A stretch of 64,000 nt of DNA from Aquirufa rosea (GTDB lineage Bacteria; Bacteroidota; Bacteroidia; Cytophagales; Spirosomataceae): positions 124,001 to 188,000 of the forward strand of contig NZ_SDHY01000004.1 of the NCBI RefSeq assembly GCF_004118285.1. The letters run 5' to 3'. A model generated the notes under the pieces. It did not search any database. It saw nothing but the letters and a program-made list of their open reading frames with translations, and was not told where the DNA came from. This document shows, in pieces, positions 60,077-64,000 of the stretch; positions within the stretch are counted from its first letter, which is position 1, and every line of letters begins with the position of its first letter. The translations under genes and the position numbers were made by a program.

Positions 60077-60778
60077 ATGATGATAAGGAAAAAAGGCTAT
60101 TTAATCGCCATATTATTATGTATTTCAGCTCATGTATTAGCTGTTACACCCGCTGATTCTCTAGTGAAAATACCTCGTTACCAAGCTTTATTTGGTAAAA
60201 AGCCTTTAAATAAAAAGGATCAGGAAGAGGTGAATCAGATTATTACCAGTGTGGATCAAAGTTTTCCAAACCGGGCAGAGGGAGTAAAATTTTTATCTGA
60301 AAGGGCTTGGGAATACGTTGGAGAAGGTAAACTGGATACAGCGACTTTTCGCTTTAATCTTGTTCATGCTTTAGATTCTACAAGTGTAGAAGCCTATTGG
60401 GGTTTGGGTGTAATTGCTTTTCAACGATTGGATTTTCCTTCCTCAATTGAATTGTTGGGAAAAGGCCTGCAAATCAATCCTAAGCTTAGCGTGATGCGGG
60501 TGGATTATGCTATTGTGAAGTTAAGTTGTTATTTAAAAGGCATGACATGTGGGACTTTGGAAGAAGTAGATGCTTTATTGAGTCAAGCCTTACAAGAGGA
60601 TCCCACCAATGCCAATGCTTGGATGAAGAAAAGTCAGGTGGCATTTTTGCAAGAAAAATACGAGCTGGCCTGGAGTTATTTCCATGAATGTCGAGCTTTG
60701 GATTTGACGCAATTGGATTTAAATTTTTCTCAGCAACTCATGGAAAAAATGCCTGATCCCAAGGGTATTTTTAAGTGA
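60077..60778 (+). CDS. Secreted TPR-repeat protein
   Basis: This is a 233-residue protein with a signal peptide (IAILLCISAHVLAVTPAD). TPR-like repeats (TATFRFNLVHALDSTSVEAYWGLGVIAFQRLDFPSSIELLGKGLQINP and ANAWMKKSQVAFLQEKYELAWSYFHECRALD) indicate a periplasmic protein-interaction scaffold. It starts 10 bp after the helicase stop and precedes the GH3 gene by 16 bp, so all three probably form one operon. Confidence 0.8.
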   Translation: MMIRKKGYLIAILLCISAHVLAVTPADSLVKIPRYQALFGKKPLNKKDQEEVNQIITSVDQSFPNRAEGVKFLSERAWEYVGEGKLDTATFRFNLVHALDSTSVEAYWGLGVIAFQRLDFPSSIELLGKGLQINPKLSVMRVDYAIVKLSCYLKGMTCGTLEEVDALLSQALQEDPTNANAWMKKSQVAFLQEKYELAWSYFHECRALDLTQLDLNFSQQLMEKMPDPKGIFK

Positions 60779-60794
60779 TAATTAAGAGATTGCT

Positions 60795-62309
60795 ATGGGG
60801 ATTCGTTCATTTTTTGCTAAACCATTTGCCCGTTGGGTGGTCAATAAATACCGGCTGAACCCTTCTGAAGTACATGATAGGCAAATGTTTTGGTTAAAGT
60901 CCAATTTGAATAAGGCGAAATCAACGCTATTTGGGAGGGCTTATGGTTTTGAAAAAATTAAAAATTACACCGATTATAAATCTCGAGTTCCTATTTTTGA
61001 TTATGAAGAACTAAGGCCATACATTGAGGAAGCAGTAGCGGGGAAATCTAATATTTTATGGCCAGGAAAGCCGGCCTATTTTGCCAAAACTTCGGGAACC
61101 ACTTCAGGGGCCAAATACATTCCCATAAGTACGGAGTCGATGCCTTTTCATATTGCAGGAGCCAGAGATGCTTTATTACATTATGTTTATCACAGTGGAA
61201 ATACTGCATTTTTAGATAGAAAACTTATTTTCTTATCAGGAAGCCCTACATTAGAATCGAAAAACGGTATACCCACTGGTAGGCTATCGGGCATTGTGAA
61301 TCATCATGTTCCCTCCTATCTAAGAACGAATCAACTACCTTCTTATGAGACTAATTGCCTAGAGGATTGGGAAGAAAAGTTATCTCAGATAGTACGAGAA
61401 ACGAAGGATCAACGAATGGGTTTGATTTCGGGAATTCCGCCTTGGGTGCAAATGTATTTTGATCGATTGGAGGCAGAAACGGGGAAAAAGATCGGTGATT
61501 TATTTCCTGATTTTCAGGTATTTGTGACAGGAGGAGTAAATTTTAACCCCTATAGAGAAAAGATTATAGAGTCCATAGGTCGGGGAATAGACGTGGTGGA
61601 AACCTATCCTGCCTCAGAGGGATTTATTGCCTTTCAAGATTCAACAGGAGAAGAAGGACTGCTTTTATTGGTGGATGCCGGTATTTTTTATGAGTTTGTT
61701 CCTACAGACACGTATTTTTCCGAGAAGCCTACACGTCTTTGTTTGTCTGAAGTAAAATTATGGGTGAATTATGCCTTACTTATGACTACAAATGCCGGAC
61801 TTTGGGCATATTCCATTGGAGATACGGTTAAGTTTGTTTCATTGAACCCTTATCGGATAGTTGTTACGGGTAGAATCAAGCACTTTATTTCTGCTTTTGG
61901 GGAGCATGTGATTGCAGAGGAAGTAGAGCATGCCATGCGAGAAGCGATAGCGATTTGTCCAGAAACCAAAATAGTGGAATTTACAGTGGCCCCTCAAGTA
62001 AACCCGCAGAATGGATTTTTACCTCACCATGAGTGGTTGATTGAATTTGATGTGATGCCTGAGAATCTAGCATTGTTCAAATCCACCTTGGATGCCTCCA
62101 TGCAGCGACAAAATATCTATTATAAGGATTTAATCGAAGGCAATATTCTGCAAACTTTGGTTATCCAAGCTTTAGAAAAAGATTCTTTCATCCAGCATAT
62201 GAAATCAGAAGGTAAATTGGGGGGGCAGAATAAAGTTCCACGTTTATCCAATGATCGAACATTGGCGGAGGGATTACTTCGAATACAAACAAGCTCGAAT
62301 TCTGAATAG
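60795..62309 (+). CDS. GH3-family acyl-adenylate/amide synthetase-like protein
   Basis: This 504-residue protein has GH3 hallmarks: FAKTSGTTSGAKYIPIS (P-loop), VVETYPASEGFIAFQD (YxxSE), and VTGRIKHFISAFGEHVIAEEVEHAM in the C-terminal domain. Plant GH3 enzymes join amino acids to jasmonate or auxin; bacterial homologues are widespread in Bacteroidota but without known substrates. Confidence 0.9.
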   Translation: MGIRSFFAKPFARWVVNKYRLNPSEVHDRQMFWLKSNLNKAKSTLFGRAYGFEKIKNYTDYKSRVPIFDYEELRPYIEEAVAGKSNILWPGKPAYFAKTSGTTSGAKYIPISTESMPFHIAGARDALLHYVYHSGNTAFLDRKLIFLSGSPTLESKNGIPTGRLSGIVNHHVPSYLRTNQLPSYETNCLEDWEEKLSQIVRETKDQRMGLISGIPPWVQMYFDRLEAETGKKIGDLFPDFQVFVTGGVNFNPYREKIIESIGRGIDVVETYPASEGFIAFQDSTGEEGLLLLVDAGIFYEFVPTDTYFSEKPTRLCLSEVKLWVNYALLMTTNAGLWAYSIGDTVKFVSLNPYRIVVTGRIKHFISAFGEHVIAEEVEHAMREAIAICPETKIVEFTVAPQVNPQNGFLPHHEWLIEFDVMPENLALFKSTLDASMQRQNIYYKDLIEGNILQTLVIQALEKDSFIQHMKSEGKLGGQNKVPRLSNDRTLAEGLLRIQTSSNSE

Positions 62310-62310
62310 A

Positions 62311-62829
62311 TTATTGGGCTTGATCAAACCAACTGGCATATTTGACGTAATTCATGGCTGTACGCATAAATACTTCGGCAGCGTCCTCACTTACGGCTTT
62401 TAAAAATTTAGCTGGATTACCTGCATAAATACTTCCTGCGGGAATTCTCATACCTTGAGTAACCACCGCCCCAGCAGCAATGATACTTCCTGATTCTATG
62501 TAGGCTCCATCCATGATGATGGCACCCATACCTACTAATACACGATCTTCTATGGTGCAGCCATGGATGATGGCATTATGAGCAATGGAAACGTAGTTAC
62601 CAATGATGGTTTCTGTTTTCTGATAGGTGCAATGAATGACTGCGCCATCTTGAACATTACTATAATCTCCTATCTGAATTCGGTTGACATCCCCCCGAAT
62701 GACGGCATTAAACCAAATAGTACCGTGTTTTCCAATACTTACTTGGCCTACCACGGTAGCGTTGGGAGCTAACCATACATGTTCTCCAAATTGGGGTGAT
62801 TTTCCTTCTACTGCTAATATAAGTGCCAT
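62311..62829 (-). CDS. Gamma-carbonic-anhydrase-like hexapeptide protein
   Basis: This is a 172-residue left-handed beta-helix protein. The three His ligands of the gamma class are present: DGAVIHCTYQ, SIAHNAIIHGC (two His). It matches the YrdA/PaaY/CaiE group, which binds zinc or iron; carbonic anhydrase activity of this group is variable. Confidence 0.9.
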   Translation of the reverse strand: MALILAVEGKSPQFGEHVWLAPNATVVGQVSIGKHGTIWFNAVIRGDVNRIQIGDYSNVQDGAVIHCTYQKTETIIGNYVSIAHNAIIHGCTIEDRVLVGMGAIIMDGAYIESGSIIAAGAVVTQGMRIPAGSIYAGNPAKFLKAVSEDAAEVFMRTAMNYVKYASWFDQAQ

Positions 62830-62838
62830 ATGATTGTG

Positions 62839-63351
62839 TTAATTAGGCCATTTTCCTTGAAGCTTCATGACTTTTTCAATGACATCTCTTACGGCTCCTT
62901 GGCCTCCTTTGAATGGAGATACATATTTAACCACTTGATGAATTTCGGGTATAGCGTCAAAAGGACAAGTACTTAGAATCTTAGGTCTAGATAAAATTTC
63001 CAGATCGGGTACATCATCCCCCATGTATAGGACTTCTTCTTCTTGAAGCCCAACTTCCTCTAACCAAAGATCAAACGTTTGAGACTTATTTTGAGCGCCT
63101 AATTTGCTATAAATATGTTGAAATTTTAAATTTTCTAAACGTTTTTGAACACCAGGATGACTACCACCTGTAATCACGCACATCTGGTAATTAGCTTGTC
63201 TAGCTTTCTCTATGGCATAGCCATCACGAATGTAAAAACTTCTGAAGTGTTCACCCGTTTCTAGCACATGGACTTGTCCATCTGTCATGACTCCATCTAC
63301 ATCAAAAACAAAGGCTTTTATACGATTAAATAGAGAAAGTACGTTCTGCAT
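62839..63351 (-). CDS. kdsC: 3-deoxy-D-manno-octulosonate 8-phosphate phosphatase KdsC
   Basis: This 170-residue HAD-superfamily protein has AFVFDVDGVMTDG (motif I), VITGGSHPGVQKRL and YMGDDVPDLEIL (motif IV), the compact form typical of KdsC tetramers. It releases phosphate from KDO-8-P in LPS inner-core synthesis. The gene ends 9 bp before the gamma-CA-like gene start. Confidence 0.93.
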   Translation of the reverse strand: MQNVLSLFNRIKAFVFDVDGVMTDGQVHVLETGEHFRSFYIRDGYAIEKARQANYQMCVITGGSHPGVQKRLENLKFQHIYSKLGAQNKSQTFDLWLEEVGLQEEEVLYMGDDVPDLEILSRPKILSTCPFDAIPEIHQVVKYVSPFKGGQGAVRDVIEKVMKLQGKWPN

Positions 63352-63424
63352 AATGGGCTTATTTACGGCAAATATCCTAAATTTTTATGTATTTTTACTG
63401 GCTTATCCCTTGGTTTAGCAGAAT

Positions 63425-64000
63425 ATGTTTCGGACTATTTTTATCTTTTTGCTTGTCACGTTCGGGATGGGGATATCCATTCAGGCACAAAAATTTTCTG
63501 ATTCAAAAACGGAATTTTCTACGGAAGTAAAAAATTGGATGTTGTTGAGCCGAAATAAAGAAGCTCCTGCCATAGCCGAACAATGGATGTCCCAATGGCC
63601 ATATGTTAATCTTAACGCCTCGGAACAAAACCAATTTGAAAAACTGCTTAAGTCGATGCCCACTATGGGCTTCAAATCGCCTCAATTAGCCTATTTATTT
63701 ATTCGGTGTACTGTACAATTTAGTGATGATGCTGAGGCTCTAAAGAGCTTCATCCAAGTTTGGGAGAAATTAGTGGCTACAAAAGACATTAAGACGGCGC
63801 AAACCTTAGCTGAGGCGGTTGAAAACTGGCAATACAATCAACAAATTCCAGGCTTGGTAACTATTTTATTGAAAGTTAAGGGAAGGCTTTTAGTTACTTG
63901 GCCATCCGATGGAGTTCTTGCAGATTCTTTGGGTCAGAAAAGTCCTGACAACGACGGATGGGATGCACCCGGTTCTCCAGATATACCTACGCCCAATGCT
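63425..64000 (+). CDS. Start of a secreted protein, cut by the window edge
   Basis: The frame opens at an ATG at 63425 and stays open to the last base (192 residues seen). A signal peptide (RTIFIFLLVTFGMGISIQAQ) is followed by helical repeats without a recognisable family (STEVKNWMLLSRNKEAPAIAEQW, LAYLFIRCTVQFSDDAEALKSFIQVWEKL), and the visible part ends in GQKSPDNDGWDAPGSPDIPTP. The 73 bp before it contain the presumed promoter. Probably a large secreted or surface protein. Confidence 0.65.
   Translation, partial: MFRTIFIFLLVTFGMGISIQAQKFSDSKTEFSTEVKNWMLLSRNKEAPAIAEQWMSQWPYVNLNASEQNQFEKLLKSMPTMGFKSPQLAYLFIRCTVQFSDDAEALKSFIQVWEKLVATKDIKTAQTLAEAVENWQYNQQIPGLVTILLKVKGRLLVTWPSDGVLADSLGQKSPDNDGWDAPGSPDIPTPNA

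Noticed and set aside
1..64000. CRISPR arrays, rRNA genes or a complete prophage.
   Set aside because: No regularly spaced short direct repeats, no rRNA signatures and no structural phage genes were seen; the only tRNA is tRNA-Asn.

Overview
The window looks like a chromosomal segment of a low-GC Bacteroidota bacterium, most likely order Cytophagales. Supporting signs are a SusC/SusD pair with an ECF sigma factor and FecR, sulfatases, an UpxY-type NusG paralogue, Wzi-type and SpmAB-type proteins, a GH3-family protein, almost no Shine-Dalgarno sequences, and promoters of the Bacteroidota TTG-N18-20-TAnnTTTG type (clear upstream of the tRNA at 35597-35627, at 7338-7368 and at 21749-21777). No genus can be assigned from sequence alone.

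Layout. Positions 1-1946 are ordinary chromosome: the end of a probable carbon-nitrogen hydrolase, a secreted protein and a secreted alpha/beta hydrolase. From about 2.1 to 35.5 kb lies a variable island anchored on an intact tRNA-Asn gene (35499-35575, minus), whose 3' end faces the island. The island is modular. One or two genes at a time (metallo-beta-lactamase, DinB protein, HxlR regulator with a small dimeric-barrel protein, small membrane protein, SDR with MerR, nucleotidyltransferase pair, secreted protein, RloA/RloB defence pair, SDR, second metallo-beta-lactamase, DUF418/SugE/Crp group) are separated by copies of one directional repeat, all in the same orientation. In + orientation each full copy has a remnant resembling the 3' end of a large serine recombinase gene, then a terminator-like hairpin, then GCTCCC (matching the 3' end of the tRNA), then a conserved 100-170 bp tail. 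The intact version of recombinase end, hairpin and tRNA sits at 35.35-35.58 kb, where a complete large serine recombinase gene runs into the antisense of the tRNA. I read this as a serially accreted, cassette-like island driven by that recombinase family.

A 10.4 kb sulfatase/SusCD/FecR/sigma locus (8-17.8 kb) sits inside the island and is bracketed by a 30 bp imperfect inverted repeat (7672-7701 and 18118-18147), which suggests it moved as a block. The last island module (28.9-35.5 kb) holds the mobility genes: a small serine recombinase, a ribbon-helix-helix pair, a winged-helix replication-like protein, a ParB-methyltransferase fusion and the large serine recombinase.

From 35.6 to 64 kb the sequence is chromosomal backbone: efflux adaptor and TolC genes, a VanX-type dipeptidase, SpmAB, a surface-polysaccharide group (Wzi, UpxY, nucleotide-sugar dehydrogenase, Gmd), an acyl-CoA synthetase, TPR and Ig-like lipoproteins, mnmG, ybeY, yraN, lipB, a PolB-like exonuclease, a sugar acetyltransferase, a M14 peptidase, a ClC channel, a DEAD-box helicase, a GH3 protein, a gamma-carbonic-anhydrase-like protein, kdsC and the start of one secreted protein.
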